A stretch of DNA of 60,113 nucleotides from Aeromonas veronii bv. veronii (GCF_000820225.1 NZ_CDDK01000023.1:1-60113), one strand, 5' to 3'. Numbered from the stretch's first letter, positions 39,582-49,319 are shown. A program made the numbers and translations. Notes: generated from the letters alone by a model not told the origin.

Positions 39582-42206
39582 ATGTATATGTCCACGTCAG
39601 AGATTCGCGCTGCGTTTCTCGAGTATTTCCGTTCCCAGGGGCACCAGGTTGTCTCCTCCAGCTCGCTGGTACCGCATAACGACCCGACCCTGTTGTTTAC
39701 CAACGCGGGTATGAACCAGTTCAAGGACGTGTTCCTTGGCGCAGACAAGCGTGCCTACAATCGCGCGACGACTTCCCAGCGTTGCGTGCGTGCCGGTGGT
39801 AAGCACAACGATCTGGAAAACGTCGGCTATACCGCTCGTCACCACACCTTCTTCGAAATGCTGGGCAACTTCAGCTTCGGCGACTACTTCAAACAGGATG
39901 CCATCAAGTTTGCATGGGGCTTCCTGACCGAGGTGCTGCAGCTACCGAAAGATCGCCTGCTGGTGACCGTCTACGCGACTGACGATGAAGCTTTCGATAT
40001 CTGGGAAAAAGAGGTCGGTGTCCCGGCCGATCGCATCGTGCGCATCGGTGACAACAAGGGGGCCCCTTACGCTTCCGACAACTTCTGGGCGATGGGCGAT
40101 ACCGGCCCGTGCGGTCCCTGCACCGAGATCTTCTATGACCACGGCGATCACATCTGGGGTGGCCGTCCCGGCTCACCGGAAGAGGATGGTGACCGTTTCA
40201 TCGAGATCTGGAACGTGGTCTTCATGCAGTTCAACCGTCAGGCTGACGGCACCATGGAGCCGCTGCCCCGTCCGTCCGTGGATACTGGCATGGGTCTGGA
40301 GCGTATCTCCGCCATCATGCAGGGTGTGCACTCCAACTACGAAATCGACATCTTCCAGGCACTGATCAAGAAAGCGGCCGAGATTGTCGGTACCACCGAC
40401 CTGAGCAACCAGTCTCTGCGCGTCATCGCTGACCACATCCGCTCCTGCGCCTTCCTGGTGGCAGATGGCGTGATGCCGTCCAACGAAGGTCGTGGCTATG
40501 TGCTGCGTCGCATCATCCGCCGCGCCGTGCGTCACGGTCGCAAGCTGGGTGCGACCGATGTCTTCTTCTACAAACTGGCTGCCGAGCTGGCGGTGCAGAT
40601 GAAGGATGTCGCTGCCGAGCTGATCGCCCAGCTGCCGCTGGTCGAGCGCGTGCTGCGCATCGAAGAGGAGCAGTTTGTCCGCACCTTGGATCGCGGTCTG
40701 CTGCTGCTGGAAGACGCTCTGGCCAACCTGGGTGATGCCAAGGTTATTCCGGGCGAGGTGGTGTTCAAGCTGTATGACACTTACGGCTTCCCGGCCGACC
40801 TGACTGCCGACGTGGTGCGCGAGCGCGAGATCGGCATCGACGAAGAGGGCTTCAAGGCCGAGATGGAGAAGCAGCGTGCTCGCGCCAAGGAGGCCTCCAG
40901 CTTCGGCGTGAACTACAACGAGATGCTCAAGCTCGACTTCGAGACCCCCTTCACCGGTTACAAGACCCTGACCGAGCGTACCCGCGTGGTCGGTATCTAC
41001 AAGGGTGTGGAAGAGGTGAGCGGTCTTATCGCCGGTGACGAAGCGGTCATCGTGCTGGAAGAGACCCCCTTCTATGCCGAATCCGGCGGCCAGATCGGCG
41101 ACAGCGGTACCCTGAAAGTGGACGACGGCATCTTTGCCGTGACCGACACCCTGAAAGCGGGCAAGGCGATCATCCACAAGGGCTACATGGAGCTGGGCAC
41201 TCTGGAGAAGGGCGCCGAAGTGGAAGCCGTGGTTGATGGCGATCGTCGTCAGGCCATCGCCCTGAACCACTCCGTGACTCACCTGCTGCACGCTGCCCTG
41301 CGTCAGGCACTGGGCGAGCATGTCACCCAGAAAGGTTCTCTGGTTGGGGCCGAGCGCATGCGTTTCGACTTCTCCCACTTCGAGGGGCTGACCATGGCGA
41401 CCATTCGCCGGGTCGAGGAGCTGGTCAACAACCAGATCCGCGCCAACCACGAAATCACCACCCAGCTGATGGATCTGGAAGCGGCCAAGTCCGCAGGTGC
41501 CATGGCGCTGTTTGGTGAGAAATATGAAGACGACGTGCGTGTGGTGCGCATGGGCGACTACTCCACCGAACTGTGCGGCGGTACTCACGCCAAGCGCACT
41601 GGTGATATCGGCTTCTTCAAGATCATCGCCGAGAGCGGTATCGCTGCTGGCGTGCGCCGTATCGAAGCGGTGACCGGCAAAGCGGCCATCGACTTCATGC
41701 ATCAGGTTGGCGAGCAGATCGAAGAGGCTGCTGCACTGGTGAAAGGTGACCAGTTCTGCATCGCCGACAAGGTTCGCCAGATGCTGGACAAGGCCAAGAT
41801 GATGGAGCGCGAGCTGGAGCAGCTCAAGGCCAAGCTGGCCGCTCAGGCCGGTAACGACCTGCTGGGCCAGGTAATCGAGATCAACGGTCAGAAGGTGCTG
41901 GTTGCAGCGCTGGAAGGGGCCGATCCGAAATCCCTGCGCGGCATGCTGGACGAGCTGAAGAACCAGATGAAGTCCGGTGTCGTGCTGCTGGCCACCTGTG
42001 CCGATGGCAAGGTCAACCTGATCGCCGGCGTCACCAACGACCTGACCGGCAAGGTCAAGGCCGGTGAACTGGTCAATCTGGTTGCCCAGCAGGTGGGTGG
42101 CAAGGGCGGTGGCCGTCCGGACATGGCACAGGCGGGTGGTACCCAGCCTGAGGCGGTGCCGGCAGCGCTGCAATCCGTTCACTCCTGGCTGGAAGAGCGC
42201 CTGTAA
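39582..42206 (+). CDS. alaS: Alanyl-tRNA synthetase
   Basis: 874-residue class II synthetase. Aminoacylation core: [20 protein letters not shown] (motif 1), [20 protein letters not shown] and [17 protein letters not shown] (motif 2), [10 protein letters not shown] (motif 3). The editing domain has [12 protein letters not shown] and [13 protein letters not shown] with zinc ligands; the C-terminal DHHA1 region ends [19 protein letters not shown] 39582 has AGGA 6 bases upstream; homology with E. coli AlaS begins at the second Met (39588). Upstream 295-bp gap shows nothing convincing. Confidence 0.98.
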   Translation: MYMSTSEIRAAFLEYFRSQGHQVVSSSSLVPHNDPTLLFTNAGMNQFKDVFLGADKRAYNRATTSQRCVRAGGKHNDLENVGYTARHHTFFEMLGNFSFGDYFKQDAIKFAWGFLTEVLQLPKDRLLVTVYATDDEAFDIWEKEVGVPADRIVRIGDNKGAPYASDNFWAMGDTGPCGPCTEIFYDHGDHIWGGRPGSPEEDGDRFIEIWNVVFMQFNRQADGTMEPLPRPSVDTGMGLERISAIMQGVHSNYEIDIFQALIKKAAEIVGTTDLSNQSLRVIADHIRSCAFLVADGVMPSNEGRGYVLRRIIRRAVRHGRKLGATDVFFYKLAAELAVQMKDVAAELIAQLPLVERVLRIEEEQFVRTLDRGLLLLEDALANLGDAKVIPGEVVFKLYDTYGFPADLTADVVREREIGIDEEGFKAEMEKQRARAKEASSFGVNYNEMLKLDFETPFTGYKTLTERTRVVGIYKGVEEVSGLIAGDEAVIVLEETPFYAESGGQIGDSGTLKVDDGIFAVTDTLKAGKAIIHKGYMELGTLEKGAEVEAVVDGDRRQAIALNHSVTHLLHAALRQALGEHVTQKGSLVGAERMRFDFSHFEGLTMATIRRVEELVNNQIRANHEITTQLMDLEAAKSAGAMALFGEKYEDDVRVVRMGDYSTELCGGTHAKRTGDIGFFKIIAESGIAAGVRRIEAVTGKAAIDFMHQVGEQIEEAAALVKGDQFCIADKVRQMLDKAKMMERELEQLKAKLAAQAGNDLLGQVIEINGQKVLVAALEGADPKSLRGMLDELKNQMKSGVVLLATCADGKVNLIAGVTNDLTGKVKAGELVNLVAQQVGGKGGGRPDMAQAGGTQPEAVPAALQSVHSWLEERL

Positions 42207-42222
42207 TCGGGCGAGGTGATCT

Positions 42223-43461
42223 GTGGCACTCTATGTACAGAAGTACGGCGGCACCTCGGTCGGCACACTGGAGCGGATCGAGGCGGTAGCTGAGCGGGTC
42301 GAGCAGACCCGCGCCCAGGGACACGACGTGGTGGTGGTTGTCTCCGCCATGTCGGGCGAAACCAACCGGCTGCTGGGCATGGCCCAGCAGCTGGATCCTG
42401 ATGCCAACCGGCGGGAGATGGATGTACTGGTCTCCACCGGTGAGCAGGTCACCATAGCGCTGCTGGCGATCGCGTTGAACAAACGCGGTTGTCCTGCGGT
42501 CTCAATGACCGGTGATCAGGTACGGATTCACACCGATTCCGCCTATGGCAAGGCGCGCATCACCCACATCGACACCGAGCTGGTTCATGCCGAACTGGCT
42601 GCGGGCAAGGTGGTGGTGATCGCCGGTTTCCAGGGCCGTGACGAGCATAACGCGATCACGACGCTGGGCCGCGGCGGTTCGGATACCACGGCGGTTGCCG
42701 TGGCGGCGGCCATCAAGGCCGATGAGTGCCAGATCTTTACCGATGTGGATGGGGTATACACCACGGATCCGCGCATCGAGCCCAAGGCGCGTCGTCTCGA
42801 CACCATCACCTTCGAGGAGATGCTGGAGATGGCCAGTCTCGGCGCCAAGGTGCTGCAGATCCGCTCGGTGGAGTTTGCGGGCAAGTACCGCGTCCCGCTG
42901 CGGGTGCTGTCGAGCTTTATCGATGGAGAGGGAACCTTAATCACATATGGAGGTGATAGGATGGAAGCTCCCCTGGTATCCGGGATCGCTTTTAACCGCA
43001 ACGAGGCCAGCCTGACCATTCTGGGCGTGCCAGACAGACCAACCGTTGCCGCGCAGATCCTGAATCCGATCAGCGACGCCAACATTGATGTCGACATGAT
43101 TGTGCAGAACACCCTGGGAGATGGCACCGCCGACTTCACCTTCACGGTGAATCGTGACGACTATCGCCGTGCCCGGGCTCTGTTGGAGGAGACCGCCACC
43201 GAACTTGGCGCCTCTTGCGTGCAGGGAAATGGCGAGATTGCCAAGGTCTCCATTGTCGGTGTCGGCATGTGGAACCATCCCGGTGTTGCGCGCACCATGT
43301 TCAAGGTATTGGGCGAGGAGGGGATCAACATGCAGTTGATCTCGACCTCTGAAATCAAAATCTCTGTGGTGATTGACGAGAAGTATCTGGAGCTGGCGGT
43401 GCGAGCCCTGCACGCGGCTTTCGGGTTGGATCAGGCACCGCAAGAGCAGCCCTTGGGCTAA
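42223..43461 (+). CDS. lysC: Aspartate kinase with in-frame internal start (alpha chain)
   Basis: 412-residue kinase for the first step of the aspartate pathway (lysine, threonine, methionine). Catalytic KYGGTS (residues 7-12), [34 protein letters not shown]; two C-terminal ACT domains ([34 protein letters not shown]) for feedback by lysine/threonine. GTG start. Resembles the Gram-positive/Pseudomonas lysine-type enzyme rather than E. coli LysC. A perfect ribosome-binding site before Met247 indicates a separate regulatory beta chain. Follows alaS by 16 bp. Confidence 0.95.
   Translation: MALYVQKYGGTSVGTLERIEAVAERVEQTRAQGHDVVVVVSAMSGETNRLLGMAQQLDPDANRREMDVLVSTGEQVTIALLAIALNKRGCPAVSMTGDQVRIHTDSAYGKARITHIDTELVHAELAAGKVVVIAGFQGRDEHNAITTLGRGGSDTTAVAVAAAIKADECQIFTDVDGVYTTDPRIEPKARRLDTITFEEMLEMASLGAKVLQIRSVEFAGKYRVPLRVLSSFIDGEGTLITYGGDRMEAPLVSGIAFNRNEASLTILGVPDRPTVAAQILNPISDANIDVDMIVQNTLGDGTADFTFTVNRDDYRRARALLEETATELGASCVQGNGEIAKVSIVGVGMWNHPGVARTMFKVLGEEGINMQLISTSEIKISVVIDEKYLELAVRALHAAFGLDQAPQEQPLG
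42961..43461 (+). CDS. lysC: Probable aspartate kinase beta subunit from internal start of lysC
   Basis: GGAGGTGATAGG-ATG: GGAGGTGAT matches the anti-Shine-Dalgarno over 9 bases with 7-base spacing from GGAGG to ATG, inside lysC and in frame. The product (166 aa) is the ACT-domain half. Alpha2-beta2 aspartate kinases of Bacillus, Corynebacterium and Thermus make their beta chain this way, starting near residue 250. Not shown experimentally here. Confidence 0.65.
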   Translation: MEAPLVSGIAFNRNEASLTILGVPDRPTVAAQILNPISDANIDVDMIVQNTLGDGTADFTFTVNRDDYRRARALLEETATELGASCVQGNGEIAKVSIVGVGMWNHPGVARTMFKVLGEEGINMQLISTSEIKISVVIDEKYLELAVRALHAAFGLDQAPQEQPLG

Positions 43462-43564
43462 CAATCTCTGATTGATTTAGTTTCAACCATTTACCATATC
43501 GGTATCTTTGTTAGATAATGTCGCATATCGATATAAAAACAAAACAGGATACAGGAGCAAGCGA

Positions 43565-43753
43565 ATGCTTATTTTGACTCGTCGTGTTGGGGAAACCCTG
43601 ATGATTGGTGATGAAGTGACTGTCACCGTACTGGGCGTTAAAGGCAACCAGGTTCGTATCGGTGTTAACGCGCCGAAAGAGGTCTCCGTACACCGCGAAG
43701 AGATCTACCAGCGCATCCAGGCCGAGAAAGTTCCGGGCCAACCGGGCTTCTAA
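43565..43753 (+). CDS. csrA: Carbon storage regulator CsrA/RsmA
   Basis: 62-residue mRNA-binding translational regulator: [45 protein letters not shown] lies 8 bases before ATG 43565. Placed between lysC and serine/arginine tRNA genes, as in E. coli. Followed by a strong terminator. Confidence 0.98.
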   Translation: MLILTRRVGETLMIGDEVTVTVLGVKGNQVRIGVNAPKEVSVHREEIYQRIQAEKVPGQPGF

Positions 43754-43773
43754 GCCACTTTCATGGCTGTGAC

Positions 43774-43805
43774 AAGGCGACACCTCATGTGTCGCCTTTT
43801 GTTTT
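43774..43805 (+). terminator. Terminator of csrA
   Basis: AAGGCGACAC-CTCAT-GTGTCGCCTT then TTGTTTTT. Confidence 0.93.
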
Positions 43806-43925
43806 TCCGGCCCCCTGAAATCGCCCTGCAGGGCGCGAAACTGCGGGATAAGTGCCGATATTGTTTGAATATTCCACGCTTTGACCAAATGCTGAGCGAA
43901 CGCACTTTTTTCTCCAAAAAAGTGT

Positions 43926-43953
43926 TTGACTAAAAATCCCTGTGAAGTATTAT
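43926..43953 (+). promoter_or_regulatory. tRNA cluster promoter
   Basis: TTGACT (43926-43931), 16 bp, TATTAT (43948-43953), then the GC-rich discriminator CAGCCCCGC expected of stringently controlled promoters. Just upstream is a perfect inverted repeat CACTTTTTT-CTCC-AAAAAAGTG (43903-43924) whose A-tract could serve as an UP element. Confidence 0.7.
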
Positions 43954-43966
43954 CAGCCCCGCAAAC

Positions 43967-44059
43967 GGAGAGGTGGCCGAGAGGCTGAAGGCGCTCCCCT
44001 GCTAAGGGAGTATGCGGCTTATACCCGCATCGGGGGTTCGAATCCCCCCTTCTCCGCCA
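43967..44059 (+). tRNA. serV: tRNA-Ser (GCU)
   Basis: 93 nt with encoded CCA. Acceptor GGAGAGG/CTTCTCC, long variable arm typical of tRNA-Ser, anticodon GCT in CTGCTAA, T-loop GGTTCGAATCC. Reads AGC/AGU codons. Confidence 0.97.
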
Positions 44060-44062
44060 TTT

Positions 44063-44139
44063 GCGCCCGTAGCTCAGCTGGATAGAGTACCTGGCTACGA
44101 ACCAGGTGGTCAGAGGTTCGAATCCTCTCGGGCGCACCA
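44063..44139 (+). tRNA. tRNA-Arg (ACG), copy 1
   Basis: 77 nt with CCA; acceptor GCGCCCG/CGGGCGC, anticodon ACG (to be inosine) in CTACGAA, T-arm AGAGGTTCGAATCCTCT. Identical to the four copies that follow. Three bases after tRNA-Ser. Confidence 0.97.
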
Positions 44140-44198
44140 TATTACGACTCAAGCAAGAGTCATGTGTTGGCCATCAGCAAGTCGACACTTTGGAAAAG

Positions 44199-44223
44199 GC
44201 TTACTGATAAGTAAGCTTTTTTT
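44199..44223 (+). terminator. Terminator inside the tRNA cluster
   Basis: GCTTACT-GATA-AGTAAGC followed by seven T. It lies between Arg copy 1 and copy 2, so the first two tRNAs may form a separate transcript or copies 2-5 may depend on read-through or another promoter. Confidence 0.75.
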
Positions 44224-44239
44224 ATCGTTTTAAAACAGG

Positions 44240-44316
44240 GCGCCCGTAGCTCAGCTGGATAGAGTACCTGGCTACGAACCAGGTGGTCAGAGGTTCGAAT
44301 CCTCTCGGGCGCACCA
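44240..44316 (+). tRNA. tRNA-Arg (ACG), copy 2
   Basis: Same 77-nt sequence as copy 1, 100 bp downstream of it and after the internal terminator. Confidence 0.97.
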
Positions 44317-44341
44317 TTTAAAACGACACAGCTATTTATGA

Positions 44342-44418
44342 GCGCCCGTAGCTCAGCTGGATAGAGTACCTGGCTACGAACCAGGTGGTCAGAGGTTCGA
44401 ATCCTCTCGGGCGCACCA
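44342..44418 (+). tRNA. tRNA-Arg (ACG), copy 3
   Basis: Same 77-nt sequence; 25-bp spacer from copy 2. Confidence 0.97.
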
Positions 44419-44447
44419 TTTTTCAAGCAGTACACAAAAGTTTGTGA

Positions 44448-44524
44448 GCGCCCGTAGCTCAGCTGGATAGAGTACCTGGCTACGAACCAGGTGGTCAGAG
44501 GTTCGAATCCTCTCGGGCGCACCA
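44448..44524 (+). tRNA. tRNA-Arg (ACG), copy 4
   Basis: Same 77-nt sequence. The spacers after copies 3 and 4 (TTTCAAGCAGTAC..AAAAGTTT.TGA) are nearly identical, so the tRNA-plus-spacer unit was tandemly duplicated. Confidence 0.97.
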
Positions 44525-44552
44525 TATTTCAAGCAGTACCAAAAGTTTATGA

Positions 44553-44629
44553 GCGCCCGTAGCTCAGCTGGATAGAGTACCTGGCTACGAACCAGGTGGT
44601 CAGAGGTTCGAATCCTCTCGGGCGCACCA
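44553..44629 (+). tRNA. tRNA-Arg (ACG), copy 5
   Basis: Same 77-nt sequence; last gene of the cluster, followed at once by a terminator. Confidence 0.97.
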
Positions 44630-44634
44630 TACAG

Positions 44635-44665
44635 ACAGCCTCGACTTCGGTCGGGGCTGTTTTTA
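44635..44665 (+). terminator. Terminator of the tRNA cluster
   Basis: ACAGCCTCGAC-TTCG-GTCGGGGCTGT (one T-G pair) followed by TTTTTAT. Confidence 0.9.
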
Positions 44666-44931
44666 TATGGGCGATATTTAGCTTTTTGGTGCGGATCCAC
44701 GTGCGCTGTTGCGGGTAGATCGCCCGTTTACCTGGCTGTTCTTGTCCTCATTTCTTCCCCTTTCTGTGATTGCACACAGTTCTTCTCATCGTTGCACCGC
44801 CTCACCACCCTTTGCCTCATCTATAGGCGCGCTGTATGCCAGCTGTTGCAACGGCAGATGCCGCGCAGATCATCACTCAAGGTTCGCTCATCAACATCCT
44901 GCAAGGCCTGCTGAGGCGTTCTGCAGGCAAT

Positions 44932-44957
44932 AAAAAAGGATGCCGCAGCATCCTTTT
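44932..44957 (-). terminator. Terminator of the PBP7 gene
   Basis: AAAAGGATGC-CGCA-GCATCCTTTT; the reverse strand continues with TTTTTT. The 44666-44931 stretch before it holds no supported gene. Confidence 0.9.
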
Positions 44958-44973
44958 GTGTTGAGAGATTTAC

Positions 44974-45801
44974 TCAGCTTTTCAGCCATTTGCGAATGCG
45001 GTTGGCATCGCCGATGGGGGTGCGTTTGCCCACCGAGTTGAGCAGCACGATTGCGAGCTCGCGGCTGTCCGGTTTGGCGCGCATCACCAGACAGCGACCC
45101 GCTTCGTCAGTGAAGCCGGTCTTGGAGAGGCGCACGTCCCAATCCGGGTTTTTTACCAGCGGGTTGGTGTTGTTGAACATCAGGCTGTAGGCGGGGGCGC
45201 TGAAGCGCATCTCCCGGTTCTCATCCTGAGTGAACTGACGGATCAGCGGCTGGCGATAGGCGGCGGCGGCCAGCTTGCCCAGATCCTGGGCGGTGGAAAC
45301 GTTGCGGGTGGAGAGGCCGGTGGAGTCGTAGAAGTGGGTATTACGCATACCCAGCTGTCTGGCCTTGTTGTTCATGGCTCGCACGAAGGCGCTGCGACCG
45401 CCCGGATAGTGACGCGCCAGTGCCGAGGCCATCCGGTTTTCGGAGGACATCAGCGCCAGATGCAGGGCGTCGCGGCGGGTCACCTTGGTGCCCATGCGGA
45501 TGCGGGAATGAGTGTGTTTGACCCGATCCAGATCGTTCTTGTCGACCGTAATGGTCTGGTTGAGATTCTGTTTGGCATCCAGCACCACCAGCGCTGTCAT
45601 CAGCTTGGTGAGGGAGGCGATAGGACGTACCTTGGTGGCATTCTTCTGGTAGAGCGTCTTGCCCGTTTTTACATCCACGACCAGGGCGCTGCTTGAGCGT
45701 ACTTCCAGTTTGGCAGGGTTGGGTGCCGCGCTGACCGCAGGCAATCCCAGCATTCCCATCAACCCGACAACCAGCGCTGCTGCGCGAATCCGACACCACA
45801 T
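44974..45801 (-). CDS. pbpG: D-alanyl-D-alanine endopeptidase (PBP7)
   Basis: 275-residue periplasmic serine peptidase that cuts DD-crosslinks in peptidoglycan. Signal peptide MWCRIRAAALVVGLMGMLGL...VSA. Active-site motifs: S63-LTK66 (SxxK), SSEN (SxN) and SKTGFT (KTG). Start at ATG 45801 with GGAG 8 bases upstream; an in-frame TTG at 45825 is less likely. No C-terminal membrane anchor, matching PBP7 rather than PBP5. Confidence 0.93.
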   Translation of the reverse strand: MWCRIRAAALVVGLMGMLGLPAVSAAPNPAKLEVRSSSALVVDVKTGKTLYQKNATKVRPIASLTKLMTALVVLDAKQNLNQTITVDKNDLDRVKHTHSRIRMGTKVTRRDALHLALMSSENRMASALARHYPGGRSAFVRAMNNKARQLGMRNTHFYDSTGLSTRNVSTAQDLGKLAAAAYRQPLIRQFTQDENREMRFSAPAYSLMFNNTNPLVKNPDWDVRLSKTGFTDEAGRCLVMRAKPDSRELAIVLLNSVGKRTPIGDANRIRKWLKS

Positions 45802-45912
45802 ACAACCGACTCCATTCCCATCCAAAAAAAGGCGCTAGATTCACTCATTTTTACCCCGGCTTTACAAGGGCCGAGCGGGACTATTTCTGCTATTTGCGCA
45901 AAATTGGCGATC

Positions 45913-45938
45913 AAAAAAGCCCTCTGGCGAGGGCTTTT
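45913..45938 (-). terminator. Terminator of the dedA-like gene
   Basis: AAAAGCCCTC-TGGC-GAGGGCTTTT, with TT and then GATC after it on the reverse strand. Confidence 0.88.
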
Positions 45939-45960
45939 GGGTCGGGCGTTGGGCGAGGGG

Positions 45961-46626
45961 TCAATCCCGCGGCTGCGCGGCCCTGCGTTTGCTGATCCAG
46001 CGCCAGACCAGCGCCACCATGCCACCCACCAGCAGGGCCACCGGCAGATAGATGATGATGTTGAAGAACTGGGTCTGGTATTCGGCGGCCAGCTTGGTGT
46101 GGCTCAGGTAGTAGCCAAACCCGACCAGCGGGCAGATCCACATGATGGAGCTGATCAGATTGACGATGAGAAAGCGCCCCTGGGGCAGTTCGGTGGCACC
46201 GACGATGTAGGGGTAGGCGGTGCGCACGAAGGCGATATAGCGCGCGGTGATCAGGGTGATGATCCCGTACTTGTCCAGCAGGTGGTAGACCTTCTGCTGG
46301 TGTCGCTCTTCCACATGGGACATCAGCCGATGGTAGAGCTGGGTGTGGCCAAGGAAGCGCCCCTGCATGTAACCGAGCCAGGTGCCGACAAAGGTGGCCA
46401 TGATCAACAGCGGGATCACCCCGAGAGACAACACATCCTGATAGATGAGTACGCCGGTGAGGATCAGCAGGCTGTCACCGGGTAGAAAGGCGGTAGGGAT
46501 GAATCCGTTTTCCAGTACCAGAAACGTCAGAATCACACCACAGATCATGAAGGCCATCTTGGGATCGGAAAGTGTGTTCAGATCGTGGTTCATAAAGGCG
46601 TGAGCCAGTTGGTAAAACTGCTCCAT
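45961..46626 (-). CDS. DedA-family membrane protein
   Basis: 221-residue inner-membrane protein. DedA core: ENGFIPTAFLPGDSLLILTG (re-entrant loop with the functional acidic residue), GTWLGYMQGRFLGH, and DKYGIITLITARYIAFVRTAYPYIVGATELP with the conserved arginines, then C-terminal helices. DedA proteins act as undecaprenyl-phosphate or phospholipid flippases and maintain proton motive force. The specific E. coli orthologue (YqjA/YghB type) cannot be fixed. Confidence 0.92.
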   Translation of the reverse strand: MEQFYQLAHAFMNHDLNTLSDPKMAFMICGVILTFLVLENGFIPTAFLPGDSLLILTGVLIYQDVLSLGVIPLLIMATFVGTWLGYMQGRFLGHTQLYHRLMSHVEERHQQKVYHLLDKYGIITLITARYIAFVRTAYPYIVGATELPQGRFLIVNLISSIMWICPLVGFGYYLSHTKLAAEYQTQFFNIIIYLPVALLVGGMVALVWRWISKRRAAQPRD

Positions 46627-46644
46627 ACTTGCAAACTCCGCAGG

Positions 46645-47937
46645 TTAGCTGGGTTGATCGGTCAAGGGCATGGCGAGCACCTTGTCGATGCGCAGGCCAT
46701 CCATGTCAACAATTTCCAGTTGCCACTGTTCCAGTGTCACCAGGTCTCCGGTTTGTGGAACACGACCAAGGAGCAGCATGATAAGCCCTCCGAGGGTGTG
46801 ATAGTGATGTTTTTCTTCTTCTGGCAGACGAACCAACTCCAGACAGTCCTTCAACTCCGGCAGCGGGATCAGGCCATCGAGCAGCCAGCTGCCGTCGGCG
46901 CGCCGGAATGCCCAGTTGTCCTCGCCATCCTCCTGCTGGAAATCCCCCGCCAGCGCCTCCAGCAGATCCTGCTGGGTGACCAGTCCCTGCAACTCGCCAT
47001 ATTCGTCCACCACCAGCGCCATCTGTTCGCTGTGGGTGCGGAAGTGGTTGAGCAGCTCGACGCCGTTGAGGGTCTCGGGCAGCAGGCTGCCCTCCTGGGT
47101 CAGGGCAGCCAGATCGATGGGCTCCCCCTTGATATAGGCGTGCAGCACCTTGCTGACATTGATGATACCCACCAATTCTGACAGGTTGCCGTCGCAGACC
47201 GGAAAATAGCTGTGGCGATACTCCACCAGTCGCTGCAGGTTGGTCTCCAGCGGCAGCGCCAGATCCAGATAGCGGATATCGCTGCGCGGCACCATCAGGG
47301 AGGAGAGGCTGCGCTCGTCGAGACGGAAGACGTTGCGCAGCATGGTGTGTTCATGATCCTCGATCACCCCGGCTTCCGATCCTTCCACCAGCATGGCGTG
47401 GATCTCCTCCTCGGTGACGTTGGCGCTGCCGTTCTGGTTGACCCGCAGCAGCCGCAGGCTGGCATTGGTGGAGGCCGACAGCAGCCAGACGAAGGGGCGG
47501 GTCAGGGTGGCGAGCCAGTGCATGGGGCGGGCCACCAGACAGGCGATACGCTCGGCATTGAGCTGGCCGAGGCGCTTGGGCACCAGCTCCCCTACCACGA
47601 TGGAGAGGTAAGTAACCACCACCACCACTATGATTGTGGCGATCAGGCTGCTGCTTTTGGCCGGGAGTCCCCACTCCTGCAACCAGAGGGAGAAGGGCTG
47701 GGCCAGCAGGGATTCCCCGTAGATACCGTTGAGCAGACCTATGCTGGTAATGCCGATCTGGACGGCAGAGAGAAAATGGGTCGAGTCTTCGCCCAGTTTG
47801 AGGGCAATGGCGGCGGAGCGGTTGCCTTCAGAAGCAAGCTTGCCGAGGCGAGCCTTGCGTGCGGTGACGATGGCGATTTCTGACATGGCGAAGACGCCAT
47901 TAAGCAAAATCAATCCCAGCAGGATCAATATTTCCAT
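46645..47937 (-). CDS. CNNM/CorC (HlyC-type) CBS-domain membrane protein
   Basis: 430-residue protein with an N-terminal CNNM membrane domain (MEILILLGLILLNGVFAMSE; GELVPKRLGQLNAE, residues 1-190), two CBS domains (VPRSDIRYLDLALPLETNLQ; MALVVDEYGELQGLVTQQDL, ~205-330) and a CorC_HlyC domain (DGSWLLDGLIPLPEL...EIVDMDGLRIDKV, ~345-425). Relatives export Mg2+/Co2+ or polyamines (PaeA/YtfL). 'Hemolysin' names in this family are historical; there is no link to the aerolysin at 14 kb. 18 bp upstream of the dedA-like gene, probably one operon. Confidence 0.92.
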   Translation of the reverse strand: MEILILLGLILLNGVFAMSEIAIVTARKARLGKLASEGNRSAAIALKLGEDSTHFLSAVQIGITSIGLLNGIYGESLLAQPFSLWLQEWGLPAKSSSLIATIIVVVVVTYLSIVVGELVPKRLGQLNAERIACLVARPMHWLATLTRPFVWLLSASTNASLRLLRVNQNGSANVTEEEIHAMLVEGSEAGVIEDHEHTMLRNVFRLDERSLSSLMVPRSDIRYLDLALPLETNLQRLVEYRHSYFPVCDGNLSELVGIINVSKVLHAYIKGEPIDLAALTQEGSLLPETLNGVELLNHFRTHSEQMALVVDEYGELQGLVTQQDLLEALAGDFQQEDGEDNWAFRRADGSWLLDGLIPLPELKDCLELVRLPEEEKHHYHTLGGLIMLLLGRVPQTGDLVTLEQWQLEIVDMDGLRIDKVLAMPLTDQPS

Positions 47938-48152
47938 ACAGCAACAGCACTCCTTGAGTGGATAAGATCGCTGGCAGTGTAATGAATTTGGCGGCGATGC
48001 GCTTGTGAAAGCGGGTGATCCGGCTCGCTAATTTGATGACAGCGCTCTGCGGTGACCGAAAAAGATGGCCGGAAAAGGGAAGGATGACCTCGCCAAACTA
48101 CGTAATGGGTGAGGCGGGTGCTTGGCGAAGTGGCATTGCATGCAGGATGGAA

Positions 48153-48174
48153 AAGGGCGGGAAGTCCCGCCCTT
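48153..48174 (-). terminator. Terminator of asparaginase gene
   Basis: AAGGGCGGGA-AG-TCCCGCCCTT; the reverse strand continues TTCC. 26 bp past the stop. Confidence 0.8.
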
Positions 48175-48200
48175 GCTTGTCACTTGTCAGACAACCGTTA

Positions 48201-49259
48201 TCAGAACTGCTGGAACCAGCGCTGGATCTGGGCCGGGTCCTTGCTCTGGGTCAGGGAGAGCATCAGCAGCACCCGCGCCTTCTGCGGGTTGAGAGTGCCG
48301 GAGGCCACGAAGCCGTACTTGGCATCATCGATCTCGGCATCCAGGGTGGTGGCGCCGGTCGGCACGCGGGCGGAGCGCACTACCCGGATGCCGTCTTTGC
48401 TCGCCTTGGCCAGGGTATCGAACAGGGTGTGGTAGAGGTTGCCGTTACCCACCCCGGCGCTGACGATGCCGTCGAACTTGGCATCCACCATCGCTTTGGC
48501 CGGCAAGTCGGTGGCGTTGGCGTAGCTGTAGACGATGCCCACTTGCGGCAGCTTGTCGAGCTTGCTCACGTCAAACGGCGTCTTGCTGGTGTGCAGACGG
48601 GCCGGGCTGCGCTGATAGTCGATCTTGCCGTTGTGGATGTAACCCAGCGGGCCAAAGTTGGGGGAAGCGAAGGTCTGCACCCCGGTGGTGTTGGTCTTGG
48701 TGACGTCGCGGGCATCCAGCACTGTGTCGTTCATCGCCACCATGACGCCACGGCCCTTGGAGGCGGGGTCGGAGGCGGTCACCACGGCGTTGTAGAGGTT
48801 GAGCGGGCCATCGGCACTCATGGCGGTGGAGGGGCGCATGGCGCCGACCAGTACCACCGGCTTGTCGCTCTTGACGGTCAGATTGAGGAAGTAGGCGGTC
48901 TCTTCCATGGTGTCGGTGCCGTGGGTGATGACGATGCCATCCACGTCATCCTTGGCCAGCAGCTCGTTGACCCGTTTGGCCAGCTTGAGCCACACCTCGT
49001 CGTTCATGTCCTGGGAGCCGATCTTCACCACCTGCTCACCCTGCACATCGGCCACGTTCTTCATCTCGGGCACGGCGGCGATCAGGGTTTCGATGGCCAC
49101 CTTGCCAGCCTCGTAGTTGGACTGGGTAGCGGACTGGCCAGCTCCGGCAATGGTGCCGCCGGTTGCCAGAATATGGACGTTGGGCAGGGCCATTGCCATG
49201 GGGGAGAGGGTCAGGCCGACGACGGCGGCGAGCAGGGTCTTGCGGATCGGTAGGGTCAT
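48201..49259 (-). CDS. ansB: L-asparaginase II, periplasmic
   Basis: 352-residue enzyme that hydrolyses asparagine (and some glutamine) to aspartate and ammonia. Signal peptide MTLPIRKTLLAAVVGLTLSP..MA. Active-site threonines: ILATGGTIAGAG (first Thr) and ITHGTDTMEETAYFL (second Thr with Asp), plus VLVGAMRPSTAMSADGPLNLYNAV. Length equals E. coli AnsB (348). A CRP-like site at 49320-49335 fits the anaerobic/catabolite control known for ansB. Confidence 0.96.
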   Translation of the reverse strand: MTLPIRKTLLAAVVGLTLSPMAMALPNVHILATGGTIAGAGQSATQSNYEAGKVAIETLIAAVPEMKNVADVQGEQVVKIGSQDMNDEVWLKLAKRVNELLAKDDVDGIVITHGTDTMEETAYFLNLTVKSDKPVVLVGAMRPSTAMSADGPLNLYNAVVTASDPASKGRGVMVAMNDTVLDARDVTKTNTTGVQTFASPNFGPLGYIHNGKIDYQRSPARLHTSKTPFDVSKLDKLPQVGIVYSYANATDLPAKAMVDAKFDGIVSAGVGNGNLYHTLFDTLAKASKDGIRVVRSARVPTGATTLDAEIDDAKYGFVASGTLNPQKARVLLMLSLTQSKDPAQIQRWFQQF

Positions 49260-49319
49260 GCTGCAAATCCTTGTGGTTGGAATAATCGCAGCAAGTTTGC
49301 CCGTTTAATAACCCGGGTC

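Noticed and set aside
40173..42182. 669-codon reverse frame opposite alaS, and similar long frames opposite thiC, rapA, mutS and treC
   Set aside because: All are antisense shadows of strongly conserved enzymes; they have low-complexity composition and no ribosome-binding sites that matter.
44063..44629. Regular repeats resembling a CRISPR array
   Set aside because: The repeats are 77-nt tRNA-Arg genes with anticodon, T-loop and CCA, not short CRISPR repeats with unique spacers. No CRISPR was seen anywhere.
44709..44933. 74-codon frame after the tRNA cluster
   Set aside because: TTG start, no ribosome-binding site, cysteine/serine-rich composition typical of a chance frame.
46645..47937. 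Hemolysin function for the CorC/HlyC-type protein
   Set aside because: The family name is historical; the domains are CNNM membrane, CBS and CorC, which point to ion or polyamine transport.
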